A stretch of 56,534 nt of DNA from Nemertoderma westbladi (GCA_032718475.1 JAUCBJ010008539.1:1-56534), one strand, 5' to 3'; counted from the first letter of the stretch, positions 40,237 to 50,947 are shown. Numbers and translations: made by a program. Notes: generated by a model not told the origin, from the letters alone.

Positions 40237-41118
40237 CGTCGACAGTGACACTTAAATTAACTTTCATCATTTCACTCACAGTAAATTATTTGCCACGTTT
40301 TGACCACAATTATCTATTTCTAGGTAAATTACCTGAAATTACCCCAGAAAAAAAAATGGCAGCGCCGGGATCAAATGTTCCTTAGCGTCAAGGTACTAGA
40401 GTTTCTATGACAATGGATAAATAGTATACCCGGGAAAGTGTCATAATTGTGTTAATTCAACTGAATTATTGAATCGCGACTCATTTATCACAATAAATTG
40501 TTATTCCATTATTTAATTGAATGACTATTAATTAATAATAAATAACTATTGTTGAAGAAGTAACACGCCATGAAAGTGGTTAAAAAAAACGAGAAATGAC
40601 CCCAATCTAAAATCGTATTTCTACGTCATCTGGAAATAAGTGTTTGATAATAGCGATGGCTGCATTCTTAACCCATCCCACCAAATCGATAATGTATAGC
40701 ATATTAATTGACTCAATCCATCTCTCAACCGGGTCACATACACAGGCTCGGTGATATGCAATCCTTCAGTTATTTGGATATACTGTTAGCCTGTAGGCGA
40801 TCGGGGTGTTCCATCGAATTTATGGAGGAATCTTTGTCGAGGCACTGAGTGTAAATCTTTTCCAAAGTCGTTGAATGCCTCCAAAATGTTGTCTAACTTC
40901 CGCGCATAAAACTAGGCTGGCCGTAGGGACTGTACATATCTATAAATTTCCACAGAAGTCTTCCTTGAAAGAGCGATGAATATCTTGGATCTTGATCCTG
41001 CCCTACAATACCATTTCATTGGGCCACTACTGTTTGGGAGCACTGTTAAATTGGTGGGTAACCTCTTTCTCGGTAAAGTATATTGGAATTGATATATCGA
41101 TATATTATATTGGAAGAC
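40237..41118. other. AT-rich unique spacer between satellite and copia LTR
   Basis: About 880 bp of AT-rich DNA with no supported gene. An 89-codon frame that begins in the last satellite monomers runs to 40385 by chance. I see no RNA gene or mobile-element motif here. Confidence 0.6.
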
Positions 41119-41415
41119 TGTTGAATTTTATCCGGCAAAACAAATAGGGAAATATTCGGATTACATACACCAGCAGTTTATTGTAGGGTTACAGTATATC
41201 GTACATAATGCAGAACTTTCAATAGTTATATTTACCGGTTGCCGGTACAGCATATAATAATAATAACACAGAAGGTATTGCAGACAAAGTACAAAACTAA
41301 TAGAACAAAACCGGACCGGTACGGTACAATCCAGTCATATAAGATCATAGTCAAAAGGACAGTTTTGAATTTCCCGCCCAACTAGAGTACATTATTTAAT
41401 CGTACACTTTCAACA
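41119..41415 (-). repeat. 3' LTR of the copia element (297 bp)
   Basis: On the minus strand the LTR begins TGTTGAAAGTG and ends AAATTCAACA, giving perfect 7-bp terminal inverted repeats (TGTTGAA/TTCAACA). A polypurine stretch GAGTGGGAG lies directly before it (41416-41424), as expected for plus-strand priming. An AATAAA on the minus strand lies near 41178-41183 and could be the polyadenylation signal. The 5 bp outside the LTR are AAGAC on the plus strand (41114-41118). Their partner cannot be tested because the other end is missing. Confidence 0.8.
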
Positions 41416-41443
41416 CTCCCACTCGATTCAATTATCTCGTGAG

Positions 41444-41926
41444 TTATGGAACTATTTGGTTCATTACACCCAGTTTATGGCGTAATCCTAAGAATTTCTC
41501 CCATGCTAGTCCCTTTGTGAGAATATCGGCCATCATGTTTTGAGTTGGGCAGTATTTAATATCCACTTCACCATTCTCGATCTTCTCCCTGATGAAGGGG
41601 TAGCGGATATCTATGTACTTCATTCGACGATGTTGAATTGGATTCTTAGCCAACGCAATCGCCCCCTGGTTATCCTCATATATAGTTCCGCTATTGAGAT
41701 GAGCCATCCCAATGTCAGCCAGCAATCTGCTCAACCAGATGTATTCTTGGCATCTAGATTGGCACTCTAGAGCAATGTATTCAGCCTCAGTGGTTGATAA
41801 TGCAACAACAGGTTGTTGTTTACTTTGCCAACTTATGGCCCCACCATTGAATGTAAACACATAACCAGATGTGGATTTGCGATTTGACTCATCCCCAGCC
41901 CAGTCAGAATCACAATATCCGACCAA
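41444..41926 (-). pseudogene. copia RNase H domain
   Basis: A 160-codon frame with the copia-type RNase H: YCDSDWAGDESNRKSTSGY at the N-terminus (first catalytic Asp), STTEAEYIAL (Glu) near 45, YEDNQGAIALA (Asp) near 84, HRRMKYIDIRYPFIRE near 97, and ADILTKGL near 133. Most copia proteins have RYHFIRE at the fourth motif; the Pro here looks like a substitution. The enzyme degrades the RNA strand during reverse transcription. The domain is cut off from RT by a frameshift and two in-frame stops between about 41927 and 42110, where the expected peptide (RPDIAQAVGVLSHF, then ATHWAGIKHLL, stop, YIKGTVDY, stop) reads in another frame. Confidence 0.88.
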
Positions 41927-41976
41927 TAGTCCATTGTCGTTTCCAACGAATTTGATTCAGTAATCCACTGTTCCCT

Positions 41977-42417
41977 TTATGTATCATAGTAAATGCTTGA
42001 TGCCTGCCCAGTGTGTCGCTCCAGGTTTAGATACAAAATGAGATAAAACGCCCACAGCCTGAGCAATATCTGGTCTATCGCGGCATAGAGCAAGCTTCCA
42101 ATAACTGCTTGGTACAGTGCAGTATCGATACCCTCATAATCATCTGCGAGTTTATCAAACTTTCCATTAACTTTCATAGGAGTTGACACTGGATTACAAC
42201 AGTCCATCCCAAAGCGGTACAAGATGTCTTTCAGGTATTGACTCTGAGAGATTGACATTTCCTTCGATTGACGATTCCTTGTGATAACCATTCCTAGTAT
42301 ATATTCTATCTCACCTTGATAAGTCATCTGAAACTTTGACATCAATAGTGCTTTCTCTTCATTGAGTAGATTGATGCAATTTGATGCAATATTCAAGTCA
42401 TCCACGTATACTGACAA
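41977..42417 (-). pseudogene. copia reverse transcriptase, C-terminal half
   Basis: Contains the RT active-site motif SVYVDDLNIAS near the start, then MSKFQMTYQGEIEYILGM, SQSQYLKDILYRFGM and PVSTPM, all characteristic of the Ty1/copia RT family. The frame leaves the homology after LLYAAI because of an indel near 42090. Upstream, the peptide CIYVKIVDNRFILL continues in frame before the first Met, so Met 42417 is not a real start. Confidence 0.88.
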
Positions 42418-42437
42418 TAGGATGAATCTGTTATCTA

Positions 42438-42800
42438 CTATCTTAACATAAATACAATTATCAGCCCCCGATTGTCTGTAACCCTCTCCTTAAGGACTTT
42501 ATAACTGTAGCGTGCAACAGGGGCAAATACTTCTTTAAAATCAATTCCTTGTTTCTGTGAGTAGCCCTGAGCTACCAATCGTGCCTTGAATCTACTAACA
42601 TTCCCTTTGCTATCCCGTTTAATCTTGTAGGTCCATTTGCTCCCTACGAGATTCTTGTCATTTGGTAGTTCTACCAAATTCCACGTATTATTTTCAGTCA
42701 GTGAGTTTATTTCATTGTCCATTGCTTCCTTCCATTGTTTATTATATGGACCCTGTGAAGCCTCATCGTAGGTTCGTGGCTCGTCCGACTCGATTATCAT
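42438..42800 (-). pseudogene. copia reverse transcriptase, N-terminal part, followed by internal deletion
   Basis: Encodes the RT entry region: QWKEAMDNEINSL, NTWNLVELP, VGSKWTYKIKRDSKG, FKARLVAQGYSQKQG and FKEVFAPVARYS. In intact copia proteins about 100 residues follow before YVDD, holding the first catalytic Asp (the DVKTAFLNG-like motif) and the YGLKQAP motif. Here only about 30 codons separate APVARYS from the YVDD block, so roughly 300 bp of the RT palm are deleted. The enzyme cannot work. Confidence 0.87.
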
Positions 42801-43455
42801 GGCGAATTCTGCATTGTCTGAAGCTTGAGGTATTAATTAGGTCGTGTCGACAATCATGTGTTTCCCACCAGTTTCCCCGAATGACCCCTGGATCCGATTC
42901 CGGCTCTCTATGTTCGCGGCGCAGATATCTATTAATCTCTACTGGGGCCCCTCCAGCCACTACATTATGGCCATCATCACCATACAGATGCTGGGCTCCC
43001 ACTGGATCTCTAGTTTCAGTATTCTGTGGGATACTGAACACATGACTATCACCTAATTCATCGTACACCTCCTTTGCAGTTTTCGCAAAGTTATTCTCAA
43101 TAAACTTTACATGTCTACTAACCAACATCTTCTTAGATTCTGGACAGAAGAATTTGTAACCTTTATGTTCGTTGCAGTAACCAACGAATCTGCACCGAAT
43201 GGATTTTGCATCCAATTTCTTCCTTGTCTTATCAGGGATATGAATGTAAGCATCACAACCAAATACTCGCAGATTACTTACGTCTGGTTTGTGGTCATGC
43301 CAAACTTCATATGGAGTCTTTCCTCTAATAACTGACGTTGGACTCCGATTCCTTAAGTATACAGCCGTACTGACGGCTTCCGCCCAGAAACACTTAGGCA
43401 ATGAAGAGTTATGGAGCATTGATCTTACACTTTCCATTAGTGTTCGATTTAGCTA
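42763..43455 (-). pseudogene. copia integrase, C-terminal part
   Basis: Reads MESVRSMLHNSSLPKCFWAE, then AVYLRNRSPTS, GKTPYEVWHDHKPD, LRVFGCDAYIHIPD and KLDAKSIRCRFVGY, the conserved region after the copia integrase core. Directly upstream in the same frame is PQQNGIAE (with the catalytic Glu), a TAG stop at 43453-43455, then LNRTL. The distal part (from about 42990) is divergent. Integrase would insert the cDNA into the host genome. Confidence 0.87.
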
Positions 43456-43848
43456 TTCAGCTATCCCATTTTGCTGTGGAGTATGTGGTACACTGAATTC
43501 TTGTTGAATACCTCGTTCCAAACAATAATTATTGAATTCATTTGATGTGTATTCCCCACCGTTGTCACTTCTGAGATTTTATCCCTTTTTCCTGTAGCAT
43601 TTTCAGCAGTAGCTACATATTCTTTGAACTTCTCAAATACACTGCTCTTATTTCGTATATATACAGAATTCCATTATGTATCGAGATCGGTCATCGGTAA
43701 ATGTGACAAAATATCGAGACCCCCCTATGGATTCAGTCGGCAATGGTCCACATATGTCACTATGCACTAGCTCCAGTATTTCACGTTCCTTGGATTCAGC
43801 TTCCTTGGTAGGAAATGGTAATCGATGGTGTTTCCCAATTATCGCATA
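43455..43848 (-). pseudogene. copia integrase catalytic core, broken by frameshifts and a stop
   Basis: No single frame is open, but the minus strand encodes the core in pieces: GKHHRLPFP, LVHSDICGPLP (first catalytic Asp) and TFTDDRSRYIMEF; then, after a shift, NKSSVFEKFKEYVATAENATG; then, after a return shift, [14 protein letters not shown] (second Asp) and [14 protein letters not shown] (Glu). A TGA at 43849-43851 sits where the zinc-binding Cys pair of the N-terminal integrase domain is expected, and that Cys pair is not recognisable. Confidence 0.82.
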
Positions 43849-44529
43849 TCATAGCTTATCATTATCTCCAGCCATCTTCATTCCGGAAATAATGTTCTTA
43901 TTTATTAGTTGTTTTAAACTATCATAATTTAAATGTCCATATCGCTGGTGCCACAAATTTATATCAACTTTCTCAGCTGCGATATTCGAATAATCATTCT
44001 CATGGAATTGGTAGAGTTTACCATTGAGTTTTCCAATGATTTCTTTACAGCCATTTACCATCACTATACATTCGTCATTGGTGAATATTACTTCCACACC
44101 TTTAGCAGCTTTATTAGCAGCACGTACAGAAAATAAGTTTCTCCTAAGCTCAGGTAGGTACAACACATATTTTAAAGTAATAGAGCGCAATTTACCCTCA
44201 ACAGCGACCTCTATGTGTATATTTCCTGTTCCAACAGCATTAACAACCCGATTATCGCCCAGCAGAATTGGACGTGGTGGCTCCAACTCCTTGAATGAAT
44301 TATATTTCGATTTATCAAATGTCATATGCTGTGATGCTCCGGAATCTATACACCAATCTGCAGTTCCTGTCATTGAGGTAATCAGAGTAATGCCGCACTC
44401 CATACCATTTTCCTCTGCAACCTCGGCATGTTCATTTTGTCCCAAACTTGACTGTTTACCCTTTTGCCCAAATTTTGGTGGCTTATAGCAGTCACGTTTC
44501 CAGTGCCCCTTATTACCGCAATTAAGCAT
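43849..44529 (-). pseudogene. copia zinc knuckle, aspartic protease and pre-integrase domain
   Basis: The frame begins inside a CCHC zinc knuckle (LNCGNKGHWKRDC). Then comes the aspartic protease with its active-site triad, WCIDSGASQHMTF (near residue 58), and LLGDNRVVNAVGTG, KYVLYLPELRRNLFSV. Near the end is the pre-integrase HHCC region LWHQRYGHLNYDSLKQL. The protease would cut the polyprotein. The frame ends in TGA at 43849, where integrase should continue. The first Cys of the knuckle (GKC) is in the gag frame, so a single-base loss lies in the knuckle near 44525. Confidence 0.88.
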
Positions 44530-45176
44530 TTACCAGGTTTATCCCCACCGCCAGATTTTTTATTGTGGCTACTGCTACTGGGGCCTTTAAACATGGGACT
44601 TTTCTTTGTCGAACTTCCACCAGCAGATGCTGCGAAGGCATTTTCAGTCCGTTTATCTCGATTAATAAACTGTTTACTTTTATCTTCCTCATGCAGATAC
44701 CAATCGCGAACTGATCCCCAGGTCAGTGTATCCAAGTCTGAACCTTCAAGTGACGTTACCAGACTCGCGAATAATGGTGGAAGACTAGACAACAGAATAA
44801 CAATCAAGTCCCGCTCCTGTACGGGATCGCCTATTTCCCGTAAATGATCTGAGAGTTTTCTAATCTCATTCACATGCGTTAATACTGAATCGCCTTCCTT
44901 CAGTATTAAATTGTACAATCGACGCCTATACATGACCACGTGTGCCAACGTAGTCTTTTCGAAATGATCCCTTAGGCTTGTCCATGCCTCCTTGGCAGTC
45001 GTAGCATTCCGGACATAAACCTGTTGATCAGTTTCCATGTTTAGGCAAATAATCGCCCTTGCTCGATTGTCGCCTCGCCTAAAGCTGGCAACTGTTTTGA
45101 GAAGTGGTTCTCCAGGATTCCGGAGGTACATGTGACACAACGCGAATTCGTTCGCTTCTCTAATCAGTTTTATCAA
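44382..45176 (-). pseudogene. copia gag (capsid), N-terminally truncated
   Basis: Recognisable copia gag from about residue 34: NRARAIICLNMETDQQVY, TAKEAWTSLRDHFEKTT, RRRLYNLILKEGDSVLTHVN, LSDHLREIGDP, LLSSLPPLFASLVTSLE. It ends in a basic Ser/Lys-rich linker (KKSPMFKGPSSSS) just before the zinc knuckle, where the frame breaks. After GKCLI the last 45 or so codons are an out-of-frame shadow of the protease ORF. The first about 30 residues do not look like gag, and the expected start is missing. Gag would form the virus-like particle. Confidence 0.85.
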
Positions 45177-46661
45177 TTAATTACTCAATATATCTCTTCT
45201 TGGTTATATAAGATGTTTCCGACGGATGGTGGTATTCCGTTTAGATTACCGGTAATGCTTAAGGTAGAGTATATACTAATGTGTCAACTGTGACGGGCGT
45301 TTGGTTGGGCTTATTGAGAGAGGTTGCACTTTTAGTGGACTCATTAAGAATATCGTATGCGCTGTTCATATCCCCATCGAGATCAATTGAGCATCTTTTA
45401 GTTTACTTGGCTGTCTGTAGGAAATCCACGTCTCCTCGTAGTTGGTTAAAGGGCGATTGTTGTAGAGGTTTTACATTTTGAGGGGAACTCCCAAACAAAA
45501 TTAACTGGCACGTGTTTACTTGCTATGGGAGAGTAAATAAAAATAACCAAGACTACAGCATGGTGGCATATACAATATCCGCTCGAACCATCGTGGTATT
45601 ATATCGGTTCATTTCTATCATTCTTAATTAATAGGCCATTAGTCGCTTAGAGTCTGAATTCAACCTGCTTTTTGGTCATTTGGAACGTCGAATCGGGAAT
45701 TCCACCCACAATGTCTGGCCCATTATAGTGGCCTGGTATATACTATATAAATCATTAATATCCCCATCTAATAGATATTCGATTGATACATCCTGTTGGA
45801 AGTAGGTGGAAGGGGGTGGTGTTGTAGTATACCAATGGGTGTTTGGTGTGGACCAACTCTCTCTTTGGTGTGATACAACTCTCCTAAAAATCACAAAAAT
45901 GATAAAAAACCCCAAATTAATAATAACCCGCAGTGGTGCAGATAATCGATTAGTGCTTCATTTCCTAAGTCACCAAAAAATTGTCCTATCATCAATTTCC
46001 CCAATGGTCGCTTCTTTATTCTGGTATGATTTACTTTTATTTTACGATAACTGATATCAAGAACAGAGACACATTGAGTGAATTCCGCTTTTTACTCAGT
46101 AACCATTCGTTTAAACCAACTCAGCTCACTGTGACTTAAAATATCGCAGGATTTGTTTCAATACACTTGCTATTACTGATGTTAGAATTACCAACACTGT
46201 GTTTCCGTTGAATGCGTTGTCATTCTGAAATAACTTAAAGTTTGGGTTGATTGAAAGCGAAAATTACAATTAAACCTTGCAATACTTCTGCTCTTTTATA
46301 TAACCCAATTATCACCATTGACGTATAACAAATAGTTTAATTCAAAATTTAAAATAAATTCATATGTTCTCTTGTTTCTATATCAACCGCCATCATAAAG
46401 TCTATTCATTTTAAGTTGGTGATCGGTACGTTACGCATTTCGCTGATTGCTTTAATATTTGTTCAAACGAATCATCTGTAATTAAATTATTAATGTCCTT
46501 GTTTGTCCATAGATCGATTTTGACTGTTTCATTTATTATATTTAATTTAAACAGTTTCATCAACCAGTTCAATAGATACACTGACTCACATACAGCTATG
46601 AAGAATGACAACCCACCCTGCAACACATGTAACTAAACATTTTCTTTATATTCTATAGAGT
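45177..46661. other. AT-rich spacer with no supported gene
   Basis: Several frames of 60-80 codons occur on both strands, but none shows a motif, consistent start context or homology I recognise. I looked here for a second copia LTR (a TGTTGAATTTT start on the plus strand) and found none. Confidence 0.55.
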
Positions 46662-47257
46662 ATGGATTATTTATCGAAGTTCGGTAGTTCGCTAATCCAC
46701 CAGCTGAATTTCCGCGGTTCCTGGGTATTTATTGGGTACCGGGGCCTCAAAGGGAAGTCGGTCTACGAGGACCTTAGGTTGGGAGACGGCGATAAATACG
46801 GGAAAACCGTTACCGTTCGGGGGTGTGTACCCAAGAAACTTGGGGTGAGTCACAACAATCAATTAGTCCATCTAGAGAGCAAATTTATTGATGATTTCCG
46901 ATCCCAAAATTATGAATTTTCCTTCTTAAACTGGATTAGGAAAACAGTATAAAACATAAATTCGATCGATAAATTTAAGTTACAGTTAACCCCGTTTTTA
47001 CTATCTAATAGGTATTGAGTCGTAAGAAGGTCTGGTCTCGGGAAGTCGGTATGTTTTGTTCCGGTTTTCAAGGATATAACAAGTTCTGCAAACAGCGTCC
47101 GTATTATCTACCGATACCAAAGTCGTCGGTTCCAGAAAACCTGCGGTTGGTAAATCTATTTAAACCTGAGCGGATTTTTTTAATAATGTCCCGGATATTT
47201 AATCACGCCACTAGCGGGCATTACAGTGAAAGTCTTCAATTGTTGCCAGATGAATGA
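46662..47257 (+). CDS. Unrecognised small gene candidate (two exons, intron about 46947-47011)
   Basis: Exon 1 runs from ATG 46662 (MDYLSKFGSS) through 46946, 95 codons, ending at a GT donor. A 65-bp AT-rich intron ends TACTATCTAATAG at 47011. Exon 2 resumes in phase 0 at 47012 (VLSRKKVWSREVG) and ends at TGA 47255-47257, for a 176-residue basic product. Without splicing, a stop follows two codons later. I recognise no domain. The peptide has normal amino-acid composition (WVFIGYRGLKGK, CVPKKLGVSHNN, YYLPIPKSSVPENL) and no low complexity, unlike chance frames nearby. Exon 2 may instead splice out early at 47226 (GTGAAAG) toward the exon at 47286. It could be a host gene, a gene fragment or part of an unknown element. 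Confidence 0.4.
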
Positions 47258-47285
47258 GTCACCCTAATTGCATTACCATTAACAG

Positions 47286-47480
47286 GTCCAGTCCGGTTTA
47301 CAGTATGCCCATTCTCGTTGTGGGCGATATGGGCACTCAAGACGCCCAATTGAGTCTGCTGGAGTCATTGACCTCTCTGTTGAAAGTGCCTGGAATGGAT
47401 CCAGCTATGGTCACCTTGGCAACTCAGGGGCCAGACTTTATAGACGAACCTTCCGCTCTGGCAAATCTTTTTGGATTCAG
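47286..47480 (+). CDS. Probable exon of an unrecognised gene
   Basis: Bounded by a plausible acceptor (CATTACCATTAACAG, to 47285) and a textbook donor (TTCAG then GTAAGT, after 47480). The open frame reads SPVYSMPILVVGDMGTQDAQ, then LLESLTSLLKVPGMDPAMVT and ends LANLFGFR. Amino-acid use looks like a real soluble protein. No domain is recognised. The phase does not join directly to the best donor of the preceding exon at 47226, so it may belong to a separate transcript, or the true upstream junction differs. No following exon was found before 53 kb. Confidence 0.4.
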
Positions 47481-47786
47481 GTAAGTTTGTTATGTCCGTT
47501 ATGTACGATAATATTGTTATACAATAATGACACGTTCGTGGGGACTTCGCGCAGCACGAGGCCTAGTTATTATATACAAATTAAAATGCAGCGACTGTAT
47601 CACAAAATCAGGTTTTGAGAAATTTACCCACACCACCAATCAATCAAAGAAAGGTGGACAGTACGTGTTCACCCCTTTTAATCTCCCCCCCCCCCCCCCC
47701 CCCACCCTTTCCAACCACCAATACATAACCGCGACATCTACCACCCACGGAAGGGTAGCACGAACTTATTTCCAATCGCACGTTAA
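47481..47786. other. Intron or intergenic DNA with a 19-bp poly(C) tract
   Basis: A run of 19 C is at 47685-47703. Nothing else is recognised. Long C runs are common assembly and sequencing trouble spots, so its length is uncertain. Confidence 0.6.
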
Positions 47787-48095
47787 ATATGCAAAGCCAG
47801 GTGGTTTATAGGAATATAATAAACGCAGTACTCGTTTTCATTATAAGCCTCTTTGCGTTCGTCCTGTTTTGTATTTAAATATATTTCTTAAACGCAAGCT
47901 AGGACGATCTTTATAATAATAATAACTAGGGATGCGATCAATATGTGAAGCCAGGTGGTTTATATAATAATTTAGTCAACGCAGTACTCGTCTTCATTAT
48001 ATGCCTCGTTGCGCTCGTCGCTTGTCCTGTTTTGTCATAAAATATTTTTCCTAAACGCAGACTGACGATCTTTATACAGTTATAACTATGCGAAG
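47787..48095. repeat. Diverged tandem duplication, about 154 bp x 2
   Basis: Copy 1 begins at 47787 (ATATGCAAAGCCAGGTGG) and copy 2 at 47941 (ATATGTGAAGCCAGGTGG). Both continue through CGCAGTACTCGT, TCATTATA, GTCCTGTTTTGT, TAAACGCA and GACGATCTTTATA in the same order, with small indels. It may be two copies of a short dispersed element. Confidence 0.8.
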
Positions 48096-48130
48096 TTTCG
48101 AAAATGTGCGAGTAACTGTTGATACATCTA

Positions 48131-48164
48131 TGTGGAGATGTGTGATATGTGGAGATGTGTGATA
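48131..48164. repeat. 17-bp perfect tandem duplication
   Basis: TGTGGAGATGTGTGATA occurs twice in direct succession. Confidence 0.85.
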
Positions 48165-50085
48165 CAACGCCAACGCATCTTATGCCGATGTAGTAATATG
48201 GGTATTGAAATAATATTAAATCAATGTACACTCTTAAAGCTGCAGCGAAAAAATGTAGCTAATTTCCTAGGTTACATATAACATAATAATATTATTTTTA
48301 AGAACATTAATTTTACTACTTTGCAAAAATTCAATTAAAAAATAACCAGACATATACATTGTGGAATAAACTATTTCAGAAGCCTACAACAGCCATGCCA
48401 TGGATTGTATTTATGTTATTATATCTGTCATTTAACTGAGATAGCAATAGTAGTAATAGTCGAACGGTTATGCGGCCCGTCCAGCCTATAATAAACACAA
48501 TTCAGTGATTGGGCTGGAATAGCAATACTGGTTGCCTCTATTACAATTCCTCTCAGGTTAGTCTACAGCCACAACTCCCAGCAGCTAGCTCCACACCAGC
48601 AGAGACTTGACCAATAATGGGAAGGATTAAATTTGTACTCAATAATTGTGCGGTTTAATTACGTTTAGATCAATTAAAGACACATTTATTAAAGCAAATC
48701 ACTTAAACTAATTAAAAACTATAATAGAATGGCGTATGGGGATTATATCTGTATAATTTTTAAGTATAATTATTTAAATCTTATACTGTAAAACAATTAA
48801 TTTCCTTTAAAAGGCAGGTTGAAAATGGCGTTTTCACCGCAATCAACTTAATTAACTAATTAACTGCTATTATCTTAGCTTCTCGAAGGCCACACGGAAA
48901 TTCTACTTGGAAAATTTCTAAACTTTTGCCAAACAACATGTGTACCAAGTTTGGATAGATTTCATCAAAGATTGGCCGAGTTATTAACGTTTAAAATTGA
49001 ACACGACAGAACGACAGAACGACAGGTTGATTAATGGTACCACTACGCTAAGGCTCACTCACTTCGTGGCTCGCCCCACAAAGATTACGATTAGTTTAGC
49101 TGTAAATAGATAGATTCTAGAGAATATTAATATTACTAATTAATTAATTAAACGTTATTTAATGTTTGTTTTGTAATTACGACTTGTGCGTCCATTAAGC
49201 TTCCCCCCCCCCCCCCCCTCCCACCCACCCGGGACCCACTTCTATAATAGTTGATACTAATATAGCATAATATGCAATCCATTGTTTCATGAATGAATTT
49301 TTGTATGTTACGTATTTTTATCTGTCACTTTTTCACTTTGCGATTCACCCCACTGAATTGATACCAATTCAGTACCATCAGTCAGTATGTACTTTTACTC
49401 ACTCACTAAAACATATAAAACTCATCCCAGAATAAATTTAATAGTAAATATAGTATTTTTATGAAAATCTGCAGTTTATATATTTTAGTTAATGGAACTC
49501 TAACTATTCTTAACTTCACAATGAAGATCCATGGTGGTTTGGTTTTATCACCCAAATCCAAGCTGATAAATTTAATTAATATTTAATAAACGTCACAAAT
49601 AGAATGCAACCCCAAGTTAGATGATTTGACGCTAGAAAGCCAGCAAGCTGGCTGGAAGGAGCCCGGGGGAAGAATCCTAGCCAAGACTATTACAAATAAA
49701 CCTGTCAGTCAGCAGTTTAAGTAAACAAACAATTGTCTAAACTATAAGGCGTGGGGCTAGCTGACTTTGTGGCTCGTCCCACATAATAAAAAATGAAAGA
49801 CTCAGCCAGCAGCCAGCAGCAGGAGGGGTGTAGTCAAGAAATTCCTCCTTGATGGAATTCTATCTCAGGCAGCCCTGCACTCAACCATTCCTACACAGCT
49901 AGCTGCTGCAGCAGCTCAGGCGCTTTAAATTTCGCAACAAAATAATTTCAAAAAAACTAAATATATCGAATACCACACATTGAATTGATCTGATATTTTG
50001 TAACGCGATTATGAACCACCAAAGCAATTTACTTGTAAAATTTCAACAAAATCGCCAGGCAGGAAGTGCCTGAACCTGAATAATT
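48165..50085. other. Non-coding stretch with poly(C) and (GACAGAAC)n
   Basis: AT-rich DNA without a supported gene. A 16-bp C run lies at 49203-49218. Near 49005-49024 GACAGAACGACAGAACGACAG follows a stretch reading CATGTGTACCAAGTTTGG and GATTGGCCGAGTT. A text of this kind followed by a short GACAG-type repeat is common at ends of invertebrate transposable elements, so this may be a decayed element end. GTGGCTCGCCCCACA at about 49065 and GTGGCTCGTCCCACA at about 49769 are a diverged direct repeat. Confidence 0.45.
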
Positions 50086-50086
50086 A

Positions 50087-50164
50087 TCAGTCAGTCAGTC
50101 AGTGTTATATATCCTGAGATTTTTACAGTAAGTATCCCGCAGATTTTTACAGTAAGTATCCCGC
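50087..50164. repeat. (TCAG)n and a 24-bp perfect tandem duplication
   Basis: TCAG is repeated four times from 50087. AGATTTTTACAGTAAGTATC plus CCGC is present at 50117-50140 and again at 50141-50164. Confidence 0.85.
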
Positions 50165-50276
50165 CTGTCGAGCGGGCTCCTAACTAAGTCAAATTAATTG
50201 GCACCAAATATATTTTTCTGCAGCTCCAATTTACATCCACAAATTTTGAATATCATTTATAATTATTCATCCCCCA

Positions 50277-50418
50277 AAACAATTATTTGTTAACCAAAAA
50301 CAACTATTTTGTTAACCAAAATGAATTATTTGTTAACCAAAAATAATTTTTATGTTAACCAAAAACAATTATTTTGTTAACCAAAAACAATATTTGTAAA
50401 CCAAAAACAATTATTTTT
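50277..50418. repeat. 22-bp AT-rich minisatellite, about 6 copies
   Basis: GTTAACCAAAA recurs at 50289, 50311, 50332, 50354, 50376 and, degenerate, at 50396. The spacing is 20-22 bp, with CAATTATTTT-like text between. Confidence 0.85.
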
Positions 50419-50947
50419 GTGACGGGATCCCCGAGTTGGCGAGGGAATCTCGACCGGGTTTTGTCTTGGTTCAATACGCGTCGCCGCGTCCGCTTGCTGT
50501 GGCTGAATGACTGAAGGCCGAAGGCCGGTTATAATGAAAGAGTTTGGTGTTAATGTTGTTAATCTCTGATAAGTATACAAGTGCCGGTAGTATAGCACAA
50601 TCAGTAGCACAATGACAGCAGACAACGCGTTTGAAACAAACACAAAGCGTTTGAAAACCGTTCGACTTCTGCTCACCCAATATACCAACTAAGGCACAAT
50701 TGAGTAACGGTTATATATTACATGGGACACATTATCTACATAGGTGTGGCCAACCAGTGGACGCGCTGTAATTGGACACATGCTGTACCTCCATTGGTCG
50801 ATCTATCTCCTTGTCCAAACCTACCTTCCCCTGGCTCTATGCTAGCTTCTACCCTGAGATGACCTGTGCGCTGGCATCTCTCCCTGTGGGTTGGCAATGT
50901 ATATTGCCTTTGTTGGTTGTTAGGTGATATTATATTGGTAATGTCAC
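50419..50947. other. Unassigned unique sequence
   Basis: A GC-richer patch (about 50417-50530) starts TGTGACGGGATCCCCGAG, which resembles the start of some Gypsy-type LTRs, but no matching partner or internal coding region was found. A 103-codon minus-strand frame here has no recognisable domain. Confidence 0.35.

Larger units (their letters stand above)
41119..45176 (-). mobile_element. Degenerate Ty1/copia LTR retrotransposon, 5'-truncated
   Basis: Minus-strand element with the copia order gag, protease, integrase, RT, RNase H, followed by a polypurine tract and a 3' LTR. No second copy of the LTR is visible upstream of gag within the window, and the N-terminal part of gag is not recognisable. 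The internal region has frameshifts in the zinc knuckle and integrase, stops in integrase and before RNase H, and a deletion in RT. It is a dead copy. Confidence 0.9.

Noticed and set aside
5428-40385. Dozens of long plus-strand ORFs (up to 1,822 codons) in the satellite
   Set aside because: They are artefacts of a stop-free 34-bp unit. They overlap in several frames, all give the same cyclic peptide, and most starts and nearly all stops fall on CpG-derived variants.
45177-46661. A 5' LTR for the copia element
   Set aside because: Neither the LTR start nor its end sequence was found between gag and 46.7 kb by eye.
50417-50530. TGTGACGGGATCCCC as the start of a Gypsy-type LTR
   Set aside because: Only the first bases are suggestive. 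There is no partner LTR, priming site or polyprotein nearby.
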